A stretch of 14,422 nt of DNA, from NCBI GenBank assembly GCA_022592445.1, contig JABYQR010000639.1, forward strand, positions 1 through 14,422, written 5' to 3'. Positions 1 through 8,446 of this stretch are shown here, piece by piece. This stretch comes from Cytidiella melzeri. Its lineage: Eukaryota > Basidiomycota > Agaricomycetes > Polyporales > Irpicaceae. The number at the start of each line of letters is the position of its first letter. Position 1 is the stretch's first letter. The notes under the pieces were generated by a model. It was not told the DNA's origin, searched no databases, and worked only from the letters and a program-made list of their open reading frames with translations. A program made the position numbers and the translations under genes.

Positions 1-317
1 TAATAGTACAGAGAGTAATATCGTTGACATGAACAGCGAGTATAAGTATTAGTCTGTCTTCCCTGTAAAGGTAGAAGACAGCATTAATGTAGTCTGAACG
101 CTTGAGTCCAAGTTGGAAAAGTATATCACATAGCACTTTGTACCAGCGACGTCCGGCTTGTTTAAGGCCATAGATAGTTTTGCGTAGTTTAAGTACCCAG
201 CCCTTAGGCAAGTTGGGCAGTAGATCGCCAGGCGACGGACAAAGATAAAGATCTTCATCATCGTTAATCTTACCGTATAAGTAAGCAGACTTAACATCGA
301 GTTGGTTAATCTTGAAG
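1..317 (-). pseudogene. Ty1/copia reverse transcriptase core (C-terminal piece)
   Basis: Reading minus from 316 in the frame whose first codon is 316-314, the frame is open to the window edge without a stop. It contains the copia RT hallmarks in order: QLDVKSAYLYG (first catalytic Asp), a Pro/Gly-rich segment, KGWVLKLRKTIYGLKQAG, RRWY, and the region of the YVDD box. That box reads H-V-N-D-I here, so the first Asp of the catalytic pair is Asn and the enzyme should be dead. There is no start codon because this is the interior of a polyprotein. The rest of RT and RNase H lie off the left edge. Family assignment is secure. Confidence 0.85.
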
Positions 318-905
318 TGTAGTGAACCCGCTGATACGCCCGGAAATCGGCTAGGAGTGGAGACCCGGCAGCAGCCCGCCATTTGTGCGGCCCGCGTCAT
401 CCTGAGCGGCAAGTCCCTCCACTTTCCCAGTGTCACGGGCACGAGGAGTTCGCCGAGGTCACAAGGAGTTCGCCGAGGATCCGAGGACTTGACAAGGAGC
501 AACGCGCCGGAAACATCCGAGGCCGAGGAATCGCACCGAACTCTGACTCACAGACACGCCCCTTTTGCATCGGAGCATGGGCCGGCCAGCCACCAAGTGT
601 TTCGGACGCGGGTCGGACCAATGGTAGAAGAAACTTGACTCGCAAACCCCGTTTCAGGAAGACTCCTATCACGCCACGCTGTGCAACTCCTGGACGGCGC
701 CTCATCACCTGCTCGCAACGGTTGGCGCCTCTTCAGCGCAAGGGCGCGCGCCGCTACTCCGAGTCGACCAACGCTGTGTCCTGCCGGGCGTCGACTCGCT
801 GGACATTTTGCCTCTGCAGACGGAAGTATTCTGCCACCATGTTTCCTCGCTCTCGCGTTTGGGTTTAGGACATAGAAGGAAAGGTTTAGGAGAGGGTCCT
901 TAGGG

Positions 906-914
906 TATATAAAA
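906..914 (+). promoter_or_regulatory. TATA box of the unknown insertion
   Basis: TATATAAAA followed by AGG is a strong TATA box. A start about 25-35 nt downstream falls near 935-945, giving a leader of roughly 120-130 nt before the ATG of the 1064-1591 ORF. Orientation agrees with that ORF. Confidence 0.45.
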
Positions 915-1063
915 AGGTGTTGCCTGTACTGCGTAGAAATCAATCAATCCCCACCCCAGTTTCCAGAGTTCACTTTACGCTTTGCGCTTGTGTTGAGGGA
1001 GTCTCTTTGCGCCAATAGCTGTAGCTTCTTCTGCGTTGTCTCACTGCAACTTCTTTCACGTTT

Positions 1064-1591
1064 ATGTCCGCTGCGCCTACCAACGACAACCCGCCTCGTG
1101 TTTGCCATTACTGTCCCACCGTTCCCCACTTACCCGACGGTTGCTGCCCTTACTGCCCGCACCCGCACGAGGTTCTACGCCATTACCCCATCATCCCCGT
1201 GCCCACGCCGCCGCCAGAACCCTCAGTAGCGCCTATGGTCTCCCCTGAGAGATCTACTCCTAAATCACCCTTGCCAGCGTTGTCCGTCGCCTCTGTCGCG
1301 GACTCGCTTGATAACTGCTCCTATTGTGACACTCAGAGCGACCACCCAATTCCCCTGCGTTCAGGACCTTTTGTCCCACTCGACTGCAATTGCCCCCGCG
1401 CGCCGCACCCAGATTGTTGGTTGTCACCGGACTTTGAAGGCGAGGACCACGAGTGCGAACTAGTGCAGTTCAATCTTACCAGCTCTACCAACGTCGTCGT
1501 TGGTCACGCATTCGCTTGCAATACGCATCGCCGCTCGGGAAGTGTTGTTCTACACTACTGTCCCCGCGCGCAGTCTGTCGAGTCAAATTGA
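1064..1591 (+). CDS. Hypothetical Cys/His/Pro-rich small protein (175 aa) in the unknown insertion
   Basis: I do not recognise the family. The ORF starts ATG-TCC-GCT and ends TGA. It is rich in Pro and contains several paired cysteines: CHYC near residue 14, CCPYC near 27, CSYC near 87, CNC near 109, with interspersed His, suggestive of small metal-binding knuckles. The C-terminal third is acidic, then more hydrophobic (VVVGHAFAC). Codons mix C/G and T at third positions without obvious decay. It lies about 130 nt downstream of the only good TATA box in the insertion, on the same strand. Shorter overlapping ORFs exist in the other plus frames, so coding status is uncertain. No signal peptide or membrane segment is evident. 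Confidence 0.35.
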   Translation: MSAAPTNDNPPRVCHYCPTVPHLPDGCCPYCPHPHEVLRHYPIIPVPTPPPEPSVAPMVSPERSTPKSPLPALSVASVADSLDNCSYCDTQSDHPIPLRSGPFVPLDCNCPRAPHPDCWLSPDFEGEDHECELVQFNLTSSTNVVVGHAFACNTHRRSGSVVLHYCPRAQSVESN

Positions 1592-1688
1592 CTGCGATCT
1601 CACGTAGCCTTATTCTGCGACTCGCGCTCCATTAGTTTGTCTTTCTCTTACAGTTCCTTTCGGCTTTGTTATACTGTGTTTGCTTTTT

Positions 1689-1840
1689 AACTGCGTTGTT
1701 TTACTGCGTTACTGCGTCTGCGTTTCACCTTCACTGCGTCGAGTTTACTGCGTTCACTTTCACTGCGCCCGCGTTTTACAGCGACTTCTTTCATCTTCAC
1801 CAGCAACCGCGTTTTGTGTTCGAGATTCATACTGCGCCTG
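1689..1840 (+). repeat. Irregular ACTGCG repeat tract
   Basis: ACTGCG recurs at least seven times in this T/C-rich stretch (first at 1690-1695), with variable spacing and TTT or CGTT linkers, plus related CTGCGTTT pieces. Single copies also occur near 929 and 1590. It is not a uniform tandem array. The whole stretch to about 2100 is pyrimidine-rich and I see no convincing gene in it. Confidence 0.55.
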
Positions 1841-2161
1841 CGTTTATCATCTGCGTCTCTCCGCGCGCCGTTTTCCTACAAGTTGCGACGTCTCCCACGC
1901 GTTCTCTTTGAGCCGCGCTAAAACTCTTTCGCTTTCACCGCGCCGACTTGCCCTTTGACCCGCGATACGCGTGGTAGTTGCCTGTCTAGCTCCTTTCACA
2001 TAAACTTTATCACAGACCTTGTCGCTCTTTCTAGCACAGGTAAAACTAGGACTCTAAGACCACCTCGCACACTTTAACACTTCTGCGCTTCCACACCTTT
2101 ACACTTCTATTGCCACTTTGTGGTTGGTTGTGTTGTCTTTAAGGTTGTTCTTAGTTTGAAG

Positions 2162-3009
2162 CGTGACTAAGTGTCTCACCGCAAGTGTAAGTATGAGTCG
2201 TATAGAACTCATGCGCGCAACTGGAGCGAACAAGTCGTTTGCATAGTAAGCAATACCATTGCGCTGAGAGTATCCTTGCGCAACAAGTCTTGACTTGAGT
2301 TTAGTAATTTTGCCATGTTTGTACTTAGTCTTGTGGACAAAGCGAGAACCAGTAACGTTGGCATTTGGCGGCGGGATACAGTATTCCCAAGTGCTGAGTT
2401 GTTCGAGTGTATCAACCTTAAGTTTCATAGACTTGAACCAATCGTCTTTGAGAGGGTGATTAAGTACGTCTTTGAAAGTGACAGGGTCACCGACGTCCTC
2501 AGCATAGTAAGCGTTAAACTCAGTTAAGTAGAAAGCAATGTTAGTGTCTACTTTGTCGCAGTTTAGACCACGAGCTTTACGCGATAGTTGAGGAGTTCTG
2601 TTGGAGTGCCTTGGACCAGTAGGGTCAGGCTCGTCGATTTCCATTGGTTCTATGTGAGGGTTGTTCTCAAGTTTAAGTTGTTTTTCAGCAGTAAGCTTTT
2701 TGACATTTGGTTCTTTCTCCCCTTCAATTCGTATTGTAGAGTCAACAAATTGCAAGTTACGTTCAACTCCGACACATTGTCCGAAGTAAACGTAGTGACC
2801 TTTAGAGTGTTCAGTGAAGCCTATCCAGACTCCTCTTTTACCCTTAGATGATAGTTTATTTGTGCGATATTTGTCGTATACGATGCACGGCTGACCAAAG
2901 ACTTGAAGTCCATCAAGGTTAGCGTCTGTGCCATATTGCTTAAAGTAAGGAGTTTTGTAGTTAAGTATAGTACGAGGAGAACAATTGTACACATACATCA
3001 CATATAATG
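2162..3009 (-). pseudogene. Ty1/copia integrase C-terminus and reverse transcriptase N-terminus
   Basis: The minus-strand frame is open from the LTR junction at 3009. The N-terminal part has the copia integrase tail signatures YNCSPRTILNYKTPY, LQVFGQPCIVY and KGKRGVWIGFTEHSKGHYVY. A variable acidic linker follows (Glu/Pro/Asp rich, about residues 95-140), then the RT entry region: a TFKDVLNHP block, WFKSMKLKVDTLEQLSTWEY, KSRLVAQGYSQRNGIAYY and LFAPVARMSSIRLILTLAV. After about 2162 the reading no longer resembles copia and ends at a stop at 2099, consistent with crossing into the insertion. The next expected RT motif (QLDVK) is found at 1-317. The upstream integrase core is cut off by the gypsy LTR. 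Confidence 0.85.
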
Positions 3010-3723
3010 TGTAACAGTAATGCTACACTCACCAGATAAGTTTGTTAACTTGAGGGGGATGTGGTGAGATAGAGAGTAAGAGTGATGGTGAGCGAAGTAC
3101 TGGTGGGTACTGAGTAGTCCTGGTTCAACAGAGTGGATAAGACTGAGGGGATATGCCCTCAGGAGTGCCTCTATATATACATGAAGGGGAGGACCCCAGG
3201 TACTACCCTTAGACCCCTAATACCTACATGAGTAAGCGAAGTAATCTACCTTACTAAGCATGCCCTATGCCCTAGTGGTGTCACTTCAATAATCAACCAA
3301 TAGCAATTGTCCCCATGACCTGACCCCATGACCCAGCTCCAAGGCTAGACTTGTTCTAGCTTGTTCTAAGACAAGGCTAGACTTTTCCAGAAGGTTCTAT
3401 GAACTATGACATCATCTAATGGAATGTTCTATACTATGACATCATAGTTCCAGCAAGTTCCACAAGGTTCCAGAGAGTTCTATCATGTGATACACATATA
3501 AGGAAAGGAGCGCATCAGCGCATCAGAGACAGGAAGCGCATCAGCGCATCAATTGATAGGCACTGAGAATAAGTGCCGGAATAGGCGCTTGATAAGCGCC
3601 AGATAAGCGCTGGATAAGCGCCTAAATAGACGCCGGATAAGCGCTGGATAAGCGCTTAAATATTCCCAATAATACCGTTGCCTGGTAAGGCAAGTCTTGT
3701 AGAAACATTGAAAATCTGTGACA
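3010..3723 (-). repeat. 3' LTR of element A (714 bp)
   Basis: On the minus strand it starts TGTCACAG (3723) and ends TACTGTTACA (3010), so it is TG...CA bounded. It matches the reverse complement of 10873-11586 base for base with no indels and 7 substitutions by my count (99.0%). TATATATA lies at 3172-3179 and the predicted RNA start CAGTCTTATCCA at 3134-3145. The U3 part holds repeated GCGCTTATC and ATGCGCTG units (about 3508-3660). A polypurine tract is immediately upstream in the element's sense, confirming this is the 3' LTR. Confidence 0.93.
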
Positions 3724-3726
3724 TTA

Positions 3727-3738
3727 CCCCCCCTTCTT
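3727..3738 (-). other. Polypurine tract of element A
   Basis: The minus strand reads AAGAAGGGGGGG followed by TAA and then the LTR start TGTCAC. An uninterrupted 12-purine run three bases upstream of a 3' LTR fits the plus-strand DNA primer of LTR elements. Between it and the integrase stop at 3960 is a non-coding tail of about 220 bases in which I see nothing else. Confidence 0.8.
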
Positions 3739-3959
3739 GCGTTGAACTCCGTGCAAAGAGTTTTGAACGAACACCTTGGTCATTGAGTCCACTGATTCAC
3801 CATTTTCAAGAGGGTGCCTAAGCAGTTCTGAGTGACTCTAGCGGCTTCTACCGACGTCCCTGACGGGGTTATCACCTCATTGGCTGATGGTAGTCTAGTC
3901 CGTACCCTCCTTGGTTGCGTCATTGGATCGTGGATGATCCTTGGTGTGTTGTTCATAAC

Positions 3960-4839
3960 TTATACACAGTAGATTGTAGCTGAGCGAATAGCTCGGGGAT
4001 GATTGTCGTAGAATTTCTTGATCGCTTCTTGAGCGTGCGTGACGTTTTCTACAGGTTCCCACGTGTCGTCGTTCAGTCCATAGCCTTTCCAGCATATGTG
4101 ATACTGAAGCTTTTTGGCACGACCTGTACGTCTTGACTTGAGAATCTTCTCGACTTTGTACTCTTCTTCTCCGTCGATGATATCTGGCGGAGGCATCTCC
4201 AGCTTTTGGCCTTCGAATTCAGGTTTGTTGTACGGTACCAACTTGCTTGCATGGAATACAGGATGTATCCTTGGTGAACGTTCGGGCCATTCCAGTCTGA
4301 ATGTGACCGGCGAAAGCTTTTCAGCAATCTTGAATGGGCCATAGTACTTGCCTGACAGCTTATGTCCAGATTTTTGGTAGTCTTTCAGATCTAACATGAC
4401 CTGATCGCCTTCGTTGAAGGGGACCTTCTGGACGTGCTTGTTGTAGTACCACTTCATGCGTTCAGCCGCAAGTTGTAACGCCGCCTTAGCATGCTCTTGA
4501 GCTTGCAAGCGGTTCCACATGATGTCATTCATGTCAGACCTTTTCAGGTCCTTAGTAAGCGTTGGACCAGCTCTAGGGTGTCTGCCGTATTCAAGGTAAA
4601 AAGGTGAGTGCTTAGTTCCCTCGTGCGCTGCATTGTTGTATGCGAACTCAGCCGAGCTGAGCAATCTAGCCCAGTCGTCATGTAGTTGATCGACATAACA
4701 ACGCAGGTACTGTTCGAGTGTTTGATTAACTCGTTCAGTTTGACCATCAGTCTGCGGATGATATGCAGTGGTCATCGTAGATTCTATCCCTAGCATTTTA
4801 CACCTTTCCTGGAATAAATCTGCTGCAAATTGTGGACCT
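3960..4839 (-). pseudogene. pol: Pol C-terminal part: integrase end, GPF module and chromodomain
   Basis: This continues integrase after the solo LTR. Reading in from 4839 it has PQFAADLFQERC, TTAYHPQTDGQTERVNQTLE (the catalytic Glu is in TER) and WARLLSSAEFAYNNAAHEGT. The GPY/F module follows: YYGPFKIAEKLSPVTFRLEW, then HPVFHASKL. The last ~60 residues are a chromodomain: EEYKVEKILKSRR, LQYHICWKGYG, DDTWEPVENV, with the aromatic residues expected in the methyl-lysine pocket. Chromodomains of this kind steer chromovirus integration towards marked chromatin. It ends at TAA 3960-3962. Counting out the solo LTR and one target duplicate (755 bp), it is in frame with the upstream Pol and the spacing from second Asp to Glu is 35 residues, as expected for a DDE integrase. 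Confidence 0.92.
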
Positions 4840-5158
4840 TGACATGGATAGTCCAACAGAGACCGGATTTTTCCAACAATGTCACAAGTTTACAGCCTTA
4901 GGCGCCTATCTAGAGCGCTTATTTTCCGGCTAGGAGTGTTACCGGACCGAAACCTAACCCGGGTGACGTAAAATCCTGCCTTATTTATCAATAGTCCAGA
5001 CCCAAACCCTAGACTCAATCTGGAGCAGTTCCAGATCAACCTAGGCTATTGTTCTATTGTTCAACTTCCATTGATAGGGATTCCCCAGGGATTCCCCCAG
5101 TTCCTATTGTTCTATTGTTCCTGATGCTATTGTTCTATTGTCTATTGTTCTATGTACC

Positions 5159-5234
5159 CAGGTCCTTGACAGTTACTCAGGTCCTTGACAGTTACTCAGG
5201 TCCTTGACAGTTACTCAGGTCCTTGACAGTTACC
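5159..5234 (+). repeat. Four 19-bp tandem repeats in the solo LTR
   Basis: The unit CAGGTCCTTGACAGTTACT occurs four times head to tail, the last with a final C instead of T. They lie about 90 bp upstream of the TATA box, i.e. in the U3 promoter part of the LTR, where such repeats often act as enhancer units (inference). Confidence 0.9.
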
Positions 5235-5323
5235 CTGGTCCCTTATTGTTCTATTGTTACTCCAGCCCCACAGTTACTCTAGTCCCTAGTGTGGGAACTG
5301 GTGCACAGACCACCCAGACACAG

Positions 5324-5331
5324 TATATATA
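5324..5331 (+). promoter_or_regulatory. TATA box of the solo LTR
   Basis: TATATATA followed by GTACCCC. Downstream at 5389-5394 is GTGAGT after CTAG, a good match to a 5' splice donor, between the two 18-bp direct repeats. Confidence 0.6.
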
Positions 5332-5589
5332 GTACCCCTTACCCTCCCTAGCTCTGCATCTTGACCTCTCTGTCATTTGCACTGCTAGGTGAGTTACTGC
5401 ATGTAACTTAGTATCATACCATATTAACTCTGTCATTTGCACTGCCAGTATCCGGCCTCTGAGCCTGCTTGCCTGCTTATCATCGACTTTGACCTTGTTG
5501 TCGTCGTTGGAGATCCATTTCCACTTCCATTCCTCCTCTTCTCCACCCTTGTTTAGGGTTATCAGTATCACAGCAGTCGTTCCGCGACA

Positions 5590-7555
5590 GACCTTGGTCG
5601 GAAATGATCTGCAAAGGTAACCCATGAAGGGTCCAAACTCTCTTGTAGAGTAGAGCTGCAAGATCTTTTGCCGAGAACTCGTTTACGATAGGGAAGAAGT
5701 GTGCCCTTTTAGTAAGGCGGTCTACGACTACGCAGATAGCATTAAAGCCATCAGACTCCGGTAACTGAGTAATCAAGTCGACAGTCATGATATCCCATGG
5801 TTCAGCCGGAACCGGATTAGGGATGAGTGGTCCATAAGGCTGTTGTGGACGAGTCTTCATCCACTGACATGTGTCACAGCCTGTCACGTATTTCTTGACA
5901 TCAGTGGTTAAACCTGGCCACCAGTAGTTTCTCGAGATCAGTTCGTACGTTTTCCATCTGCCAGGATGTCCGGCAGAAGGTAGATCGTGATGCATCTGGA
6001 TGATTTGGCGTCTCAGATCTAATTTCTGATCTTTGGGGATGTAGACTTTTCCACGGTATAGGAGTAATCCGTTCTCAAAATGCCATTCCTCTAGTGATTT
6101 CTTGAACTCCCTAGGACCAGAGTTAAGTAACTGCTGATAGTCCTTGGTAACTTTGTCGTTCATGAGTGCTTCCTTGACCTGTCTTAGGATTTCATTGTCG
6201 TTGATAGGCGAGTCATGAGAGTTTTCGATAGCAGAGATGGCAAAAAGCTCGGGTTTAAGGAGAATTTTGTCCTCGTTATCGGAATTTACCCCCTCTTCAT
6301 GATCTGGCCTCCTGGACAGAGGATCTGCGGTAAGCATAGTCCTTCCGGGTTTGTGCCGGAGCACAAAATTGAATTGCGTGAGGTATAACGCCCATCGCGC
6401 TTGTCTCCGAGTCAGCTTCTGGGCATTCCTGAAATATGTCAGGTTTTGGTGATCCGACCATATTTCTACGGTAATTGGATGTCCCTCCAGATGTTGACAA
6501 TACTCTTCCAGGGCGTGGATAATAGCCAACAACTCTTTATCGTATATCTCATAATTACGTTCATGGACGTTGAGTGATTTAGAGTAAAAGGCTACTGGAT
6601 GCCACAGCTTGTCAGCTGGGTCCAGTTGTGATAGTACCGCTCCTGTAGCAAAGCCGTTAGCGTCTGTTTCCAGACGGAAAGGGTTTTCGTCATCTGGTAT
6701 CCTCAGAATGGGTGCTGACGTAAAAGCCTGTTTCAGACTTTGGAAGGCCTGTTCCTGAGCATCTTTCCAGATCCAGGGTTGGTCCTTCTTTGTCAGAATA
6801 GTGAGCGGTTTTGCATGTTTAGCAAAGTCCTTGATGAATCGCCGATAGAAATTGGCGAAGCCTAAGAAGGCTTGGACTTGCTTAACCTTTTCAGGTTGCG
6901 GCCACTCAGTAACTCCAGTGAGTTTGGCTGGATCCATCTCGATGTGTCCGTGAGAAATGATCATGCCTAGGTACTCAATGCGATCTTTTTCAAAAAAGCA
7001 TTTTTCCGGGTTGGCAAATAGATCGTTCTCGCGTAGACACTTGAGCACTTCCTGTGTGATGCAACGGTTCTCCTTCTTGTCTTCTGTGAAGATGAGGATG
7101 TCGTCAAGATACACCATGACATGTTCTTCCAAGATCAAATCACTCAGAATTTCATTCATCATGGCTTGGAACGTCACAGGTGCGTTGCTGAAACCGAAAT
7201 ACATCACCTTGGCTTCGAAAAGGCCACGGTGTGTGATGAACGCCGTCTTCCATTCGTCACCCTTTCGGATGCGAACATTATTGCATCCCCATCTAAGATC
7301 AATCTTCGAGAAGACCTTCGCCTTGCTTAACGAATTGATTAAATCGTTGATGCGAGGTATGGGGTACCGGTTTTTCACTGTGATGTTGTTCAGTTTTCGG
7401 TAATCTTGCACGAGGCGCAACGAGCCATCTTTCTTCTTGACGAAGAACACAGGTGCTGCAATCGGACTTTTCGATTTGCAGATGTAACCTTTTCGGAGTT
7501 CCTCTTCGATCCATTGATCTAGAGAATTCTTCTCCATTGGAGACAGCAGGTATAG
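5590..7555 (-). pseudogene. pol: Pol: reverse transcriptase, RNase H and integrase N-terminal part
   Basis: Open on the minus strand from 7555 to the solo LTR at 5590. Numbered from the Met at 7537, RT spans about residues 15-210 with FVKKKDGSLR, catalytic Asp 80 in SKIDLRWG, FGFSNAPVTFQ and YLDD at 143-146. Cys replaces the usual Tyr in RWGxNN. RNase H spans about 285-410 with Asp 292 (ETDANG), Glu 335 (YDKEL), Asp 362 (SDHQNL) and Asp 405 (TADPLSR). Integrase follows: HHCC zinc finger (His 516/517, His 524, Cys 554, Cys 557), first Asp 587 (MTVDLI) and second Asp 647 (IISDQG). Coding then enters the inserted solo LTR. The frame is the same as protease but a TAA lies between them, and the first Met (7537) is probably not a real start since family Pol is made as a fusion. 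Confidence 0.93.
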
Positions 7556-7558
7556 TTA
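7556..7558 (-). other. In-frame TAA stop between protease and RT
   Basis: The protease frame and the RT frame have the same phase. The only stop between 8446 and 5590 in that frame is this TAA. Coding similarity continues directly on both sides (SLPKAA before, LYLLSP after), the latter matching the conserved pre-RT L-S-P block. A single base change such as from AAA would create it, so a nonsense mutation is the simplest reading; a readthrough site is less likely. Confidence 0.85.
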
Positions 7559-8446
7559 AGCCGCTTTGGGAAGGGAGGCACCTTCCTCAAATTTGATCTC
7601 GTGATCGTACGGTTTGCGTAACGGCATGCGCTCTGATTTTTTCTTTGAAACGATGTCACCAAATTCCCATAGATATCTTGGTACTAATGGTTTCCAATTG
7701 ACGGATTCTTGTTCGTCAAAGCCATCTTCAAAGCCCTCATTTTCCTTTCCAGAAAGTTCAGCGATTATTTCTGCTATTTCTTGGTCTTCTGGATCGTCTA
7801 AGTTGATCCAGTGGATGTGAGGGTTGTCCGGGTCGACATTTCCTATTCCGTCCAGGTTGTCTGACACCGAACATCCCTTAGGTAACTCAAGTTCATCGAT
7901 CTCTTCTTGAGTTACAGTGATGTTTTTACGAGCTCTTGGGGCACAGAGTTCAGGACATCTGGTAAATCTCCACTCGCCATTTGCCCAATCTATCTCCGGA
8001 TTGTGGCGGCATAAGAAGGTCATCCCAATAATCATTTGTTTACTACCGAGATCAGTAACAAGCATGTGTTGTCTTGCTCGGTGCAAACCTATTTCTAGGT
8101 ATGCACGTACTGAGTGAGTGATTTGACCATCTTTATTGGGAGTACCGTCGACGTTGATGACGTTAAACGGTGATGCCAGTTGATTTGTTACCAGATTGTT
8201 ACTTTCAACCACTGACTTACTGATGAACGTGGTTGTGGCTCCTGAATCTACCAGAGCTTCGACCTGCACTTTCTTTCCATATACCCAGATTGTAACCGGT
8301 AGAAAAAATGAATTCTTTGAACGCGCTACATTTTTGACAGTATCTACGGTACAAATATCGAGGGTATCAGGGCCTAAGTGTTCATGTTTGCAGGGAGTCA
8401 CATGACGCTTTGGAAAAAATCCTTGCCCTTGGTCGGCTTTTTCCCT
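7556..8446 (-). CDS. pro: Retroviral-type aspartic protease and linker (pro region of pol)
   Basis: The frame opens after a TAA at 8447-8449 and overlaps the end of gag by about 50 nt in the -1 frame, with no good ATG at the start, so it is most likely made by frameshifting from gag. The catalytic motif is VEALVDSGATTTFIS (Asp codon at 8248-8246), followed by the expected flap region and MIIGMTFLCRHNPEIDW, the second conserved retropepsin block. The C-terminal ~90 residues form an acidic linker (DDPEDQEIAEIIAELSGKE), then WKPLVPRYLWEFGDIVSKKK, the usual lead-in to RT. Retropepsins act as dimers to cut the Gag-Pol polyprotein. It ends at the TAA at 7556-7558. Confidence 0.88.
   Translation of the reverse strand, partial: REKADQGQGFFPKRHVTPCKHEHLGPDTLDICTVDTVKNVARSKNSFFLPVTIWVYGKKVQVEALVDSGATTTFISKSVVESNNLVTNQLASPFNVINVDGTPNKDGQITHSVRAYLEIGLHRARQHMLVTDLGSKQMIIGMTFLCRHNPEIDWANGEWRFTRCPELCAPRARKNITVTQEEIDELELPKGCSVSDNLDGIGNVDPDNPHIHWINLDDPEDQEIAEIIAELSGKENEGFEDGFDEQESVNWKPLVPRYLWEFGDIVSKKKSERMPLRKPYDHEIKFEEGASLPKAA

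Larger units (their letters stand above)
318..2155 (+). mobile_element. Unrecognised insertion splitting the copia RT (possible solo LTR or non-autonomous element)
   Basis: Copia RT coding sequence stops at about 2162 and resumes at 317, so about 1.84 kb between is foreign. The 6-mer TTGAAG is present at both edges (312-317 and 2156-2161) and may be the target duplication. The insert then starts TGTAGTGAAC but lacks the matching CA end, so the borders are tentative. TTTACA at 2099-2104 is an alternative TG...CA end, without duplication. Inside are a GC-rich stretch with a duplicated 14-mer (445-458, 465-478), a TATA box at 906, a Cys-rich ORF at 1064-1591 and an ACTGCG-rich tract. No Pol, transposase or tRNA-like motif is seen. 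A long LTR with U3, TATA and U5 is one reading; a small non-autonomous element is another. Confidence 0.5.
1..3009 (-). mobile_element. Degenerate Ty1/copia retrotransposon fragment, interrupted
   Basis: Two stretches translate on the minus strand as consecutive parts of one Ty1/copia Pol: integrase C-terminus and RT start at 2162-3009, and RT core at 1-317. The order is right for one minus-strand element split by foreign DNA (318 to about 2155). Its 5' side is cut at 3009/3010 by the LTR of a gypsy element, so the remaining integrase, protease and gag would lie beyond the nested insertions, outside the window. The 3' side runs off the left edge. No copia LTR is visible. That the two parts are one element is inferred from order and strand. 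Confidence 0.8.
4840..5589 (+). mobile_element. Solo LTR (750 bp) inserted in the integrase region
   Basis: Bounded by TGACATGG at 4840 and CCGCGACA at 5589 (TG...CA), flanked by the perfect 5-bp duplication GACCT at 4835-4839 and 5590-5594. Integrase coding sequence resumes exactly on either side. TATATATA at 5324-5331 gives plus orientation. It also holds four 19-bp tandem units (5159-5234), CTATTGTT-rich microrepeats (about 5045-5150 and 5243-5260) and an 18-bp direct repeat (5368-5385, 5428-5445). It has no similarity I can see to the 714-bp LTRs, so it comes from another family. Open frames across it join vector and host sequence by chance. Confidence 0.88.

Noticed and set aside
49..297. 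82-codon minus ORF at the left edge
   Set aside because: It is a shifted frame of the copia RT; the frame with the RT motifs is different and open to the window edge.
312..943. Overlapping 90-160-codon ORFs on both strands in the left part of the unknown insertion
   Set aside because: They overlap one another in several frames in GC-rich DNA, sit upstream of the TATA box and show no family motif.
5159..5234. CRISPR-like array
   Set aside because: The 19-bp units are directly adjacent without spacers and lie in a fungal LTR.
5257..5661. 134-codon minus ORF across the solo LTR edge
   Set aside because: It joins LTR sequence to a shifted frame of integrase; no independent support.
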